From positions 1-46,102 of IMG/VR virus record IMGVR_UViG_3300028883_000015: DNA of 46,102 bases; one strand, 5' to 3'. Shown here in pieces: positions 12,935-20,041 of this stretch. Within the stretch, counting starts at the first letter, position 1, and every line of letters starts with the position of its first letter. This DNA comes from a virus. The notes below the pieces were generated by a model, which searched no databases, had not been told where the DNA came from, and worked only from the letters and a program-made list of their open reading frames with translations. A program made the translations under genes and the position numbers.

Positions 12935-13203
12935 TGGAGAAGAAAGAAAAAGATGATATTGTAGCTCTAGTGTATGGAATAGATAAAAGTAAAAGCATTA
13001 GTGATACTAGGAAGGATTGTAGGTTACTCTTTGACTTCATACAACAGGAACTAGACAAAGCTAGAAGAGAAGGTGCACAGGAATTAAATAAGTTATTGGC
13101 TTATAAGGAGACTTATAGAAGAAATGGAGATATATACAAGGAAGGAGAAATAATAGGAAAAATATCTGAATTGCTATCTAATTTAACAAACACAAAGGAA
13201 TGA
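12934..13203 (+). CDS. Small helical protein, paralogue family member 3 (89 aa)
   Basis: The ATG shares one base with the preceding stop (TAATGG). Begins MEKKEKDDIVALVYGIDKSK and contains QQELDKARREGAQELNKLL, the signature of the local paralogue family (see 11631 and 11908). Ends SELLSNLTNTKE. Overlaps the next gene by 4 nt. Confidence 0.7.
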   Translation: MEKKEKDDIVALVYGIDKSKSISDTRKDCRLLFDFIQQELDKARREGAQELNKLLAYKETYRRNGDIYKEGEIIGKISELLSNLTNTKE

Positions 13204-13400
13204 ATAAAGAAATATCAGAAAAAATATTAAAAGCAATATTAGAAAACAGAATCATTAAGGAGATTCATATAAAAGAAGATAAGGTCACCATTACAGTAGA
13301 ACCAGAAATATACGAATGGAGTCCTGATTATTCCCCTAGCACCACACTAACGGATGATATATCAGAAGGCAAATCAATTACTGGAGGAAGCGAACAATGA
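13200..13400 (+). CDS. Hypothetical 66-aa protein
   Basis: Starts in an ATGA overlap. The first half alternates helix and strand (ISEKILKAILENRIIKEIHI, KEDKVTITVEPEIYEW), an alpha/beta pattern; the second half is polar and probably disordered (SPSTTLTDDISEGKSITGG). Unknown family; coupled to both neighbours by 4-nt overlaps. Confidence 0.6.
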   Translation: MNKEISEKILKAILENRIIKEIHIKEDKVTITVEPEIYEWSPDYSPSTTLTDDISEGKSITGGSEQ

Positions 13401-13492
13401 AAATATTAACAGCTTTAATAGTAGCAGTAGTATCTGGAGGGTTTTTAGTTACTTTAATTGTAGATTATATTAGAGAAAGGAGATTAAAATGA
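13397..13492 (+). CDS. 31-aa membrane peptide
   Basis: ATG 13397 overlaps the previous stop (ATGA) and reads MKILTALIVAVVSGGFLVTL, then IVDYIRERRLK: one transmembrane helix followed by a basic tail on the cytoplasmic side. Its last codons contain the AGGAG Shine-Dalgarno of the next gene, and its own stop overlaps that gene's ATG. Confidence 0.6.
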   Translation: MKILTALIVAVVSGGFLVTLIVDYIRERRLK

Positions 13493-13839
13493 AAAAACTG
13501 AAGAAAACAACAGTCCCAATTCTAAATGATACATACTATGTTTATCTCTTATATGGTGATAAAAATAAGGCTGAAAAATGGGTGAGTGATTATTACCCAT
13601 TTACTCTAGATAAATATCCTTTTGAAAATAATAAAGGTGCAACCTTCCATGGAGATGGATATCATCCTACTATATGGATATCTGAAGATGCTCCAGAACC
13701 GTATTCAACTGTAGCACATGAAGCTGTACACGCTATTAAATGGATATGGAATGATATAGGGGAATATAATCATGACGAGGTATTTGCACATTCAGTAGGT
13801 ACAATAGTCAGATATTTTATTAAATTACTAGAGAAATGA
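13489..13839 (+). CDS. Small HExxH metalloprotease-like protein (116 aa)
   Basis: Contains VAHEAVHAIKW around residues 75-85, an HExxH zinc-binding motif, followed by YNHDEVFAHSVG where a downstream acidic/His residue could be the third ligand. Small phage proteins with this arrangement exist, but their substrates are not known. The N-terminal half is beta-rich (DTYYVYLLYG, GATFHGDGYHPTIWI). A canonical Shine-Dalgarno (AGGAG, 6 nt spacing) precedes the ATG. Whether it cleaves proteins is inferred only from the motif. Confidence 0.7.
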   Translation: MKKLKKTTVPILNDTYYVYLLYGDKNKAEKWVSDYYPFTLDKYPFENNKGATFHGDGYHPTIWISEDAPEPYSTVAHEAVHAIKWIWNDIGEYNHDEVFAHSVGTIVRYFIKLLEK

Positions 13840-13846
13840 GGAGAAA

Positions 13847-14086
13847 ATGAAGATCAGAGCGTATTTCCAAATAATTGATAATAATGATGGGGAGGTCTCT
13901 TCTAATCAATTCGGAGAAGTGTTTATATCAGACGAATTAGAGTCGATTATTAGACTATGTAAAGATAAATTAAAGGGATACTATGATGGGTTTTGCTGGA
14001 TAGATTTTAATGAGACAGGTATACTTATAGGAGAGGCTACCGACCAAGAAGTAGATCAATTAATATCTAAATTTAGTGAAAATTAA
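13847..14086 (+). CDS. Hypothetical 79-aa protein
   Basis: Preceded by GAGGAG five nt before the ATG. Begins MKIRAYFQIIDNNDGEVSSN and continues as an alternating strand/helix protein (CWIDFNETGILIGEATDQEV). It follows the HExxH gene by 7 nt. Unknown function. Confidence 0.65.
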   Translation: MKIRAYFQIIDNNDGEVSSNQFGEVFISDELESIIRLCKDKLKGYYDGFCWIDFNETGILIGEATDQEVDQLISKFSEN

Positions 14087-14087
14087 T

Positions 14088-14423
14088 ATGTCTATTAAAC
14101 CAGTTATCTTAAATATTCTACATGCCAACCCAAGCCTAGATTATGAAGATCTAGTAATTAGAGGAGATGGAGAGATAGGTTTCACTTGTAAACATGGTAA
14201 GTACAATACCCTTTATTCAGAGGATGGAAGTATTGAAGCGGGTTGTATACCATGTCTTTCTGATAAAATAATAGTTCAGCCCGATGCTTCGTCTAATAAA
14301 ACAATATGTCATAAATGTAGAAGTTGGGTTAATCTGGATGTAGCAGTAAGAGCGGGGGATAGTGAAAGAGGATTTTTCCTATGTCCAGAGTGTGCGAGTA
14401 AATATCCAAAGTTAGTGCTATAG
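14088..14423 (+). CDS. Zinc-ribbon-like protein (111 aa)
   Basis: ATG 14088 is preferred to GTG 14076. Two cysteine clusters are visible: C..H in FTCKHGKYN with CIPC downstream (about residues 39-68), and CHKCRSW with FFLCPEC (about residues 80-105), giving one or two zinc ribbons. Such small phage proteins may bind nucleic acid or RNA polymerase; none is recognised. Last gene before the strong promoter at 14441. Confidence 0.65.
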   Translation: MSIKPVILNILHANPSLDYEDLVIRGDGEIGFTCKHGKYNTLYSEDGSIEAGCIPCLSDKIIVQPDASSNKTICHKCRSWVNLDVAVRAGDSERGFFLCPECASKYPKLVL

Positions 14424-14440
14424 TAAACAGTTACAAGACT

Positions 14441-14469
14441 TTGACATGGTATACACAGTTTATTATAAT
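14441..14469 (+). promoter_or_regulatory. Consensus sigma-70 promoter for the DNA-metabolism genes
   Basis: TTGACA (14441-14446), a 17-nt spacer and TATAAT (14464-14469): a perfect match to consensus at both boxes. It drives the SSB, nuclease and resolvase genes. Confidence 0.9.
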
Positions 14470-14493
14470 TGGATATAATTAAATTATGAAAAG

Positions 14494-14844
14494 ATGACTA
14501 TGAAAGAAATACCAGAGGGGATGATGGAAGTATGGGCATCTGGGGAGATTAAAGAGCCTATTGAGGGAGTGAGATTCTCTAATGAGGGTGTGTCTCTAGG
14601 GTTTTCCAAATTAGTTGAGGAGGATAACTGGGGAGTTGCTCAAATGATTCTTAATAAACAAGTGAGTAATCTTAAGAAGATATATCACGAAAAGTTAAAA
14701 TCCGCTATTACCGAAACCAGAAACGATGTAATAGATCTCTTAAGAGAGGAGCTTTCGACAGAGTACGATCATAAATTAGAATTAAGCAAAGAGGAAATAA
14801 TTAAATTAAAAAAACTTTTAACCGACAATGGAGTACGATATTAA
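14494..14844 (+). CDS. Hypothetical 116-aa protein
   Basis: First gene after the 14441 promoter. N-terminal half is mixed (MEVWASGEIKEPIEGVRFSN); the C-terminal half is a long charged helix (KIYHEKLKSAITETRNDVID, HKLELSKEEIIKLKKLL). Overlaps the SSB-like gene by 17 nt. Position suggests a role with the SSB and nuclease; no family recognised. Confidence 0.7.
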   Translation: MTMKEIPEGMMEVWASGEIKEPIEGVRFSNEGVSLGFSKLVEEDNWGVAQMILNKQVSNLKKIYHEKLKSAITETRNDVIDLLREELSTEYDHKLELSKEEIIKLKKLLTDNGVRY

Positions 14845-15292
14845 CAATATAGAAATTCTTAAAATATTTAGAGAAGATACAAAGAGAGACGGAACTAGAT
14901 ATACCAATAAGAAGGGAGACCCCTTTACTAAGGTAGATATTTATATAGAGAAGGATACGATAGATGATTATGAATTTGAGGGCAAGATGACTTATTTTGA
15001 TTACTTCCAAAATACTAAAGGGTGGAAGGCTGGGGATAGGATTAGTGGAAAGTTAATAAGGAGTGGACAGTATTGGAACTTTGAAATGATGTCTAAGAAA
15101 AGACAGGAGACAGAGGATGTTAAAAATACTTTAGAGGACCATGAGTCCAGAATTAAGAAAATCGAGGATGCTTTGATGAATGCGGATGTTATTCAAAAGC
15201 CACGGGATACTACAGAAACACAACAAAGCCCAGTAGATACTATCGATGAGAGTTTTGGTAGTGACGAAGAGATCGAAGAGTTACCATTTTAA
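14828..15292 (+). CDS. Single-strand DNA-binding-like protein
   Basis: 154 aa. Residues about 5-95 have the beta-rich pattern of an OB fold (TKVDIYIEKDTIDDYEF, GDRISGKLIRSGQYWNFEMM). A coiled segment follows (about 98-118) and then a polar linker that ends in an acidic tip EEIEELPF, the C-terminal signature by which bacterial and phage SSB proteins recruit partners. It lies next to a RecB-type nuclease and a resolvase. The OB fold is inferred; the tip is directly visible. Confidence 0.75.
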   Translation: MEYDINNIEILKIFREDTKRDGTRYTNKKGDPFTKVDIYIEKDTIDDYEFEGKMTYFDYFQNTKGWKAGDRISGKLIRSGQYWNFEMMSKKRQETEDVKNTLEDHESRIKKIEDALMNADVIQKPRDTTETQQSPVDTIDESFGSDEEIEELPF

Positions 15293-15313
15293 TTAAATTA
15301 GCTGTCCAAAAGA

Positions 15314-15961
15314 ATGAGGTTATACTATAAAAACGACCAAGATTACATATCAGTAACTTCAGTATTAAATCTTAAAGAGCCATTTAGCGAGGAGGACCAA
15401 GCGAGATATGAAAAGTGGTGTAAAGATAATGGGTATGATCCTTTATTAATAAGTGTAACCTCACGAATACTAGGAACTAAGGTATCTACATGGATAGAAG
15501 ATTCTTTGTATGAATTAAGATTTATGGATCCACTTGCAGTAGATAAATTAGAAAAGAAATTGAAAGAAGGTGTCGATGATTTCCTAGACAGATGGACATT
15601 ATTAAGAGTAGAAGAGACGGTATTTAATAGTAAATTGAATTATGCGGGTCGTTTTGATGGTATTTGTAAAGATAAAGATGGAAATAAGTGGTTAATGGAC
15701 TGGAAAACTTTTGGGGCATGGAGACCGGAACCATATAAAAGAGACACTAAAAAACTTAAAAAGGCTGGGGATCAATTAACATTATATAAAGAAGCTATGG
15801 ATTGGGACGGGAAGTTGGGAGTCGTAGTATTTAAAAACGATGGTACATACGACATAGAAGAGAGGAAACCTAACCCAAAGATTATTCAATGGGTTGAGGA
15901 TAATCAGGATTTAATTTTAGAAACAATTAAGGATGAAAAAGCTAAAAGAGCTGTATCGTAA
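15314..15961 (+). CDS. Cas4/RecB-type PD-(D/E)XK exonuclease
   Basis: 215 aa. Residues about 99-131 hold VEE..., GRFDGI with D115 and MDWKT with D129-x-K131, followed by QLTLY (Q154xxxY158). This is the RecB/AddB/Cas4-like nuclease series: acidic residue, D, D/ExK, QxxxY. No iron-sulphur cysteine set is visible, so it is closer to phage recombination exonucleases than to Cas4 itself. With the SSB and the resolvase it makes a minimal recombination set. Preceded by TTAATTAAATTAGCTGTCC. Confidence 0.85.
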   Translation: MRLYYKNDQDYISVTSVLNLKEPFSEEDQARYEKWCKDNGYDPLLISVTSRILGTKVSTWIEDSLYELRFMDPLAVDKLEKKLKEGVDDFLDRWTLLRVEETVFNSKLNYAGRFDGICKDKDGNKWLMDWKTFGAWRPEPYKRDTKKLKKAGDQLTLYKEAMDWDGKLGVVVFKNDGTYDIEERKPNPKIIQWVEDNQDLILETIKDEKAKRAVS

Positions 15962-16124
15962 AGTGAGATATGCGAGAGAAGAGGTTATCATAAGGGCGAG
16001 TTCAGGACCGAGGTGGAAGTTTGAGGAGGCATTGGATTTCTATATCTTCCTCACTTGTATCTATACCTGTCTTGGGATTCTTGCTTCGACCCTACTTATC
16101 CACTTATTAATTAATCTAGGATGA
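15933..16124 (+). CDS. Small membrane protein (63 aa)
   Basis: ATG 15933 overlaps the nuclease gene by 29 nt and its TGA overlaps the next ATG (ATGA), an arrangement that favours a real gene. Basic amphipathic N-terminus (MKKLKELYRKVRYAREEVII) and a hydrophobic stretch (FLTCIYTCLGILASTLLI) forming a C-terminal transmembrane helix. Function unknown. Confidence 0.55.
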   Translation: MKKLKELYRKVRYAREEVIIRASSGPRWKFEEALDFYIFLTCIYTCLGILASTLLIHLLINLG

Positions 16125-16426
16125 TGGCAAGCTACAAAAAAACAAAAGGGAATAAGTTTGAGAAAGAAGTTCTAACTATACTAAGAGAAAATAATGTTCC
16201 ATCACAAAGGGTAGTTGCTAGTGGGAGTGTGAAGGAAGATAGTGGAGATATTATAATAGGAAAAGGATCTGAAAAATACAATATAGAATGTAAATTCCAT
16301 AAGACTATTCCCATAGCAGGACTTGAAAAATGGAAAGAGGATAATGATATATTAATTATGAGACAAAACAGAGATACGGCAAAAGTATATATGGATTTAG
16401 AAACTTTTATAAGGTTAATTATTTAA
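16121..16426 (+). CDS. Holliday-junction-resolvase-like nuclease (101 aa)
   Basis: The order GNKFEKEV (E14/E16), SGDIII (D43) and IECK (E56-x-K58) matches the compact PD-(D/E)XK nucleases of the archaeal Hjc/VRR type, about 100 aa long. RVVASGS before the Asp fits the conserved Ser/Gly loop of Hjc. It would resolve branched DNA before packaging. Starts in an ATGA overlap after TTATTAATTAATCTAGG. Confidence 0.8.
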   Translation: MMASYKKTKGNKFEKEVLTILRENNVPSQRVVASGSVKEDSGDIIIGKGSEKYNIECKFHKTIPIAGLEKWKEDNDILIMRQNRDTAKVYMDLETFIRLII

Positions 16427-16445
16427 ATTTTTAATTATATTCAAT

Positions 16446-16853
16446 ATGTTCAATAAACCTAAAAATTTTATAGAGAAAGGTGAAGTTGTTCAAAGTCTTC
16501 TTGATGAGATAGGACAGAACCCTTTTTTGTGTTTGGATAGCAATAACCTCGTGAGAAAAAAGGAGAGAGAAAACAGAGACTTGTTTAATGAGACCGTTAG
16601 ACCACAAGTAAGAGAGATTATAAGGGAGGACTATGTAGAGTGTCATAACTGCGGTTCCCTTATAAAAAAAGAAAGGACATTAGAAGTAGCTATGGTTGGG
16701 GATTATAGTAATAATACTGAGTTTTATTGTAAATTGTGTAAACCAGCGTATGATAAAGTAGTAGAAGAGTACAATTCTAAAAAAGATGATTATACTACTA
16801 GATACTTCAAAGATGAAGTAGAATGTACCAAGACTGGTAAAATAAAGAAGTAG
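16446..16853 (+). CDS. Zinc-finger-containing hypothetical protein (135 aa)
   Basis: The middle holds ECHNCGSLIKK and FYCKLCKPAYD (about residues 66-100), a CxxC...CxxC zinc ribbon. The N-terminal half is charged and helical and the C-terminus is basic. It follows the leader TTTAAATTTTTAATTATATT. Overlaps the start codon of the HNH gene (TAGTG). Probably nucleic-acid associated. Confidence 0.65.
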   Translation: MFNKPKNFIEKGEVVQSLLDEIGQNPFLCLDSNNLVRKKERENRDLFNETVRPQVREIIREDYVECHNCGSLIKKERTLEVAMVGDYSNNTEFYCKLCKPAYDKVVEEYNSKKDDYTTRYFKDEVECTKTGKIKK

Positions 16854-17077
16854 TGTTTAATGAAAAAAGGTGTGCTAAGTGTGGGAAATCTGAGAAGTAT
16901 GTGCACCTCGACCCACACCACACCATAAAACAGAGTAGAGGTGGAACGGACGAGGATATAGTATGGCTATGTAGGAGGTGCCATGAATGGGTGGAGAGAC
17001 ACCCCAGAGAGGCAAGAAAATTAGGACTGGATGTGTATGGGTATAAAATAAATAGAAAAAATAATGATACAAAGTGA
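16853..17077 (+). CDS. HNH endonuclease (74 aa)
   Basis: Starts at GTG 16853. CAKCGKSEK, HLDPHHTIKQSRGG, DIVWLCRRCHEW and ERHP give the zinc-ribbon HNH fold with the CxxC pairs, the HH metal/catalytic pair and the downstream His. Compact, without homing domains, so it is a phage-metabolism HNH rather than an intron endonuclease; such enzymes can act with the terminase or in host DNA breakdown. Ends overlapping the next gene by 14 nt. Confidence 0.85.
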   Translation: MFNEKRCAKCGKSEKYVHLDPHHTIKQSRGGTDEDIVWLCRRCHEWVERHPREARKLGLDVYGYKINRKNNDTK

Positions 17078-17546
17078 GGATATATTAGATAAAATTGAAA
17101 AACAAGAGGGAGAATTGCAGGCTGATGAAGTTATTAAAAATATCTATCATATACTTAATGTAATTCGAGACCAAAAAGTATCAACTTGGAAACCAGATAT
17201 GTTAATGGATTATGTATATTCTCTACAAAAGTTTATGTTTAATTTAGGGGATTTAAAAAGTGATGCCTATGCAATTGTAGAGGCTCTTAAAGCTGAGTAT
17301 GATTCTTCTGTAGATAACCACTATTTAAAATTAAAGAATGGAACAGAAAAAATTTCAGATAAAATGGCAGAAACAATCGCTAAACAAGAGAATGAGGAAA
17401 GGCTACAGGAGTTAATTGTGGCCAAGAGAAAAGCAGATAAACTAAAAGAATTACATAATGCATGTAAAGTGCAAATAAACTTGACCCAAACTAAAATAAG
17501 AACAATGGATGATGATAGGGTGGGGACTAACATCGCCACTAATTAA
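17064..17546 (+). CDS. Helical hypothetical protein (160 aa)
   Basis: Almost entirely helical with long charged stretches (QENEERLQELIVAKRKADKL, KELHNACKVQINLTQTKIR). Such proteins often lie next to phage recombination genes and can be annealing-protein accessories, but no recombinase motif is visible. It shares its last base with the start codon of the HTH regulator gene (TAATGG). Confidence 0.65.
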   Translation: MIQSEDILDKIEKQEGELQADEVIKNIYHILNVIRDQKVSTWKPDMLMDYVYSLQKFMFNLGDLKSDAYAIVEALKAEYDSSVDNHYLKLKNGTEKISDKMAETIAKQENEERLQELIVAKRKADKLKELHNACKVQINLTQTKIRTMDDDRVGTNIATN

Positions 17547-17986
17547 TGGAAGGCTATAATGAGATAACAACAAGATATCTAAACGGAGAGAGTGTGATTA
17601 GAATCGCACAGGATCTTTCTATCTCACGAGAAGCAGTATACCAAAGACTAAGACTCTTGCCAGATTGGGAAAGTAGGAAAAGGGAATATATGGAAAGAAG
17701 AAAAGAAAAGAAGAGGTACCTCATGGCAGAACAAGCAGAGACAATAATTAAACTTAGAAAAGAAGGGTTATCTCTACATAAAATAAAGAGAGAGATGGAT
17801 CTCCCCATGGTTAAAATTAAGAGTATTTTGAAATACAAAGGAAAAGAAATTGGATCTCGTAATGTCACACGGGATAGAGAAATAGTTAAATTATATGAGA
17901 AAGGAGTAAAACAGGCTGACTTAGCCAAAAAGTTTAAGACTACTCAACCAAATATTTCCCGAATAGTCAGAAAAGGCGTAACCTAG
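17546..17986 (+). CDS. Triple helix-turn-helix regulator (146 aa)
   Basis: Three successive HTH units are visible: YLNGESVIRIAQDLSISREA (about residues 11-30), LRKEGLSLHKIKREMDLPMV (about 70-89) and LYEKGVKQADLAKKFKTTQP (about 114-133). The last resembles Trp-repressor/resolvase-type HTHs. Basic linkers join them. It is the last large gene of the early operon, a typical place for a late-gene activator; that role is inferred from position. Confidence 0.8.
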   Translation: MEGYNEITTRYLNGESVIRIAQDLSISREAVYQRLRLLPDWESRKREYMERRKEKKRYLMAEQAETIIKLRKEGLSLHKIKREMDLPMVKIKSILKYKGKEIGSRNVTRDREIVKLYEKGVKQADLAKKFKTTQPNISRIVRKGVT

Positions 17987-18012
17987 ACTAAGTTTAACTG
18001 AAAGACTGCTCC

Positions 18013-18162
18013 ATGATTGACGGAATACTTATTGGTGTGGCGGCCATATTCCTAATACCTTTCGGATGCTATTTATTAGCAGAAATAGGTAGATGGTTAT
18101 TTGATATTTACTGGGATATACATTGTTTCTTTTATGATTTAACACATAAAGACGAAGAGTAG
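18013..18162 (+). CDS. 49-aa membrane peptide
   Basis: ATG 18013 reads MIDGILIGVAAIFLIPFGCY, then LLAEIGRWLFDIYWDIHCFF and an acidic tail. One transmembrane helix (about residues 3-23) followed by an aromatic amphipathic helix. Last gene of the rightward operon. Confidence 0.55.
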   Translation: MIDGILIGVAAIFLIPFGCYLLAEIGRWLFDIYWDIHCFFYDLTHKDEE

Positions 18163-18208
18163 AGGTGCGGGCTACTCTCCGTCTCTATGACATCTAGTCA
18201 AAAAGAAT

Positions 18209-18260
18209 TAGGGGGCGGTCTCAACATAAGTTGTGTTTTTAGACGCTTATATGCCCCCTA
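18209..18260. terminator. Inverted repeat between convergent operons
   Basis: TAGGGGGC (18209-18216) pairs perfectly with GCCCCCTA (18253-18260). Inside, GTCT/AGAC and CAAC/GTTG can also pair and TGTTTTT occurs. It lies between the stops of the convergent early operon (18162) and the HNH gene (18273), so it is most likely a bidirectional terminator. A smaller hairpin GAGTAG/CTACTC lies just before it. Confidence 0.6.
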
Positions 18261-18272
18261 TCATCTTAATAC

Positions 18273-18920
18273 CTACGTAATATGAATATGCTTCCAAGTC
18301 TTCCCTTCTTTAATTCTCCAAATTGTCTGTAATGATACACCATACATCTTTGACAATCTCGTCAATGAAGACCCTTCTTTTATAGATTGTTTTATATCTC
18401 TGACCTCACTATTTTTTAATTTAGCGTTTGGACTCTTCTCCCCAGAGAGATGAATCATATTGTGTTCCCCTCTTGTAATAATCTCTAGGTTCCCTATTCT
18501 ATTGTCGAGTTTATTCCCGTTCTTATGATGGATTATCTCATCTGGAAGAAGTTTCCTCCCGAGGTGCTTTTCCATTATGACTCGATGCACTTTCTCATTG
18601 CTCTTAATATAGTAACCATCTGTAGAAAGGATATCTCTTCCTAAATTAGGAAATGCACATTTTCTACTGCAGTACCTTCTCACACTACCTCTCCTGTCCT
18701 CACTTGGTCTTGCCCAAAACTCCTTTCCACATCTCTCACATTTTCTATATTCTCCCTTTCTCTTATCCATAGAGTTGAGCTTTGCTTTACATTCTGCAGA
18801 ACACACCCTTCTTATTGGATATTTAAGTTCTGCTGGACTTATATAATTTTGGAAGACCTTTCCACATACAAAACATGTTACATCTCGTAGTTTCGAGGTC
18901 TTCTTTGTTTTCTTCTTCAT
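18273..18920 (-). CDS. HNH homing-type endonuclease with zinc ribbons and HTH (215 aa)
   Basis: Two N-terminal zinc ribbons (C16xxC19..C40xxxC44 and C61xxC64..C84xxxC88) lead to an HNH domain: VHRVIMEKHLGRKL, then EIIHHKNGNKLDNRIGNLEI with H131/H132 and the conserved Asn. The C-terminus (residues about 163-205, SPNAKLKNSEVRDI, LSKMYGVSLQTIWRIKEG) is a DNA-recognising HTH. This is the usual layout of free-standing homing endonucleases of phages. It lies at the boundary of the two converging operons, consistent with an inserted selfish gene. Confidence 0.85.
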   Translation of the reverse strand: MKKKTKKTSKLRDVTCFVCGKVFQNYISPAELKYPIRRVCSAECKAKLNSMDKRKGEYRKCERCGKEFWARPSEDRRGSVRRYCSRKCAFPNLGRDILSTDGYYIKSNEKVHRVIMEKHLGRKLLPDEIIHHKNGNKLDNRIGNLEIITRGEHNMIHLSGEKSPNAKLKNSEVRDIKQSIKEGSSLTRLSKMYGVSLQTIWRIKEGKTWKHIHIT

Positions 18921-18935
18921 GGTATATTATACCAT
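18919..18935. promoter_or_regulatory. Perfect palindrome over the HNH start codon
   Basis: ATGGTATA-T-TATACCAT forms an 8-1-8 perfect palindrome that includes the start codon of the homing endonuclease gene on the minus strand. It could be an operator, or hide the start in an RNA hairpin. Confidence 0.5.
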
Positions 18936-18936
18936 A

Positions 18937-19188
18937 TTACCGAATTGAAAAGGGGGATTTTATTCCCTTTGGGTTTATCGTCCTGTTTCCATATATCCTA
19001 TGCCACCAACAATGACACTCTTTGCAGAAAGATGTTACATTTGATTTATTGTTACCACCTCCATTTTTTTTATTCTTGATGTGATGAACTTGTAATGGAT
19101 TTTTCTTTGTACCTCCCCTCCCACACAAAACACATTTGTAGTTATTTCTTTGATGTACTTCCTTCTTCCATGCATGCTTTTTAGACAC
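18937..19188 (-). CDS. Second HNH endonuclease (83 aa)
   Basis: Starts at GTG 19188 with GAGGAG four nt upstream, the stop of the upstream gene sharing one base. YKCVLCG, LQVHHIKNKK, NVTSFCKECH and WWHRIYG show the CxxC, HH and CxxCH...H elements of the compact HNH fold. Followed 16 nt later by the larger HNH gene. Its frame is intact and of usual length. Confidence 0.85.
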   Translation of the reverse strand: MSKKHAWKKEVHQRNNYKCVLCGRGGTKKNPLQVHHIKNKKNGGGNNKSNVTSFCKECHCWWHRIYGNRTINPKGIKSPFSIR

Positions 19189-19358
19189 TAGCTCCTCTTT
19201 TCTGGAATGTATCTTCCTATGATTTTATAGTGATTCAGATGTGCACAAATGTAGCAACAATGTAAATGTCTATCCTTTTCCTCATCGTAGCAAACCCAAA
19301 GAAAATTCTTGAGTAATCTACAAATTGGACATTTAAGTGGTATTACTTGCCATTTCAT
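19188..19358 (-). CDS. 56-aa cysteine-rich (zinc-finger) protein
   Basis: ATG 19358 with a strong Shine-Dalgarno GGAGG six nt upstream. The protein begins MKWQVIPLKCPICRLLKNFL and continues HLHCCYICAHLNHYK, giving CxxC and CxxC/H zinc ligands. Stop and next start share a base (TAGTG), so it is coupled to the HNH gene. Unknown function. Confidence 0.65.
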   Translation of the reverse strand: MKWQVIPLKCPICRLLKNFLWVCYDEEKDRHLHCCYICAHLNHYKIIGRYIPEKRS

Positions 19359-19360
19359 AT

Positions 19361-19522
19361 CTAACCTCCAAAGTCTAGGTCTACCAGAGCCAATATCTTC
19401 AGATTATGATTAACTGCGTATACAATACAACAGATAATCACAAATCCTAATTTGTCCATACAGATGTACATAGGGCAGTCTAAATTCTGCTCATCCATAC
19501 ACCCTTCGCATAGACCAAACAT
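19361..19522 (-). CDS. 53-aa cysteine-rich membrane-associated protein
   Basis: ATG 19522 is chosen for its near-perfect Shine-Dalgarno TAAGGAGG (5 nt spacing); an upstream TTG (19567) is ignored. Begins MFGLCEGCMDEQNLDCPMYI with CxxC and further Cys, then a hydrophobic segment (GFVIICCIVYAV). Its last codons supply the GGAGG of the next gene. Unknown. Confidence 0.6.
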   Translation of the reverse strand: MFGLCEGCMDEQNLDCPMYICMDKLGFVIICCIVYAVNHNLKILALVDLDFGG

Positions 19523-19589
19523 TATATCCTCCTTACAACAACTAGAAAAGCGAAGTGTACGAAACAATCGTACGATAGTGAAATATTTA

Positions 19590-20035
19590 TTCCGCCGTTA
19601 TAATGGCGAATAATATTGGAAACAACTATCTATCCATCACCTCCGTAAGTATTAGATTGTTAACGAACCGTCCGATTAAAACGGACACTTGAGTTTAATA
19701 ACTCACGACAGAATAAGCCGTCCAAACTAATTTGAGTGGTCTGCACTTATCCTGTAATCAATTATTAAGTGCTATTGTGTCATGCTAATCAAATTAGCGT
19801 GCCATATATTATAGATTGTGTCATGTCTTAATATTAATGACTCAATACTGGGGAGAAAGTAAAGATATACCATGGATAAACTTTCTCAAGCGGGTTTCCG
19901 ATACTTTAATTAGTATTAAACCTACAACTATCTAGGAAGAGTTTCCAGCCCCTTTAGATATGCTTTAGACCCTCGGAACAGGTCTTATTCAGCCACCCAG
20001 TATTCAATTATTAAGAACGACTTAACCATTCAAAT
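19590..20035 (-). ncRNA. Structured gene-free region C (about 450 nt)
   Basis: No convincing gene. Helices on either strand: CGCC/GGCG (19593-19608), GTCCG/CGGAC (19670-19686), GAGTT/AACTC (19691-19704), a 9-bp stem CATGCTAAT/ATTAGCGTG (19781-19801) with a three-base loop, GAGAAAGT/ACTTTCTC (19853-19887), a compound GGTTT..ATACT/AGTAT..AAACC (19893-19922) and AGACC/GGTCT (19967-19985). ATTGTGTCATG is repeated at 19774 and 19815. The neighbouring genes are on the minus strand, so that orientation is assumed. No clear promoter was found. A structured RNA is the best reading; a replication or recombination site with cruciforms is the alternative. Confidence 0.5.
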
Positions 20036-20041
20036 ACTTCC

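Noticed and set aside
19765-19872. Minus-strand 33-codon frame inside structured region C starting near 19872
   Set aside because: No ribosome site, and its start lies in a helix of the structured block; no sign of coding composition.
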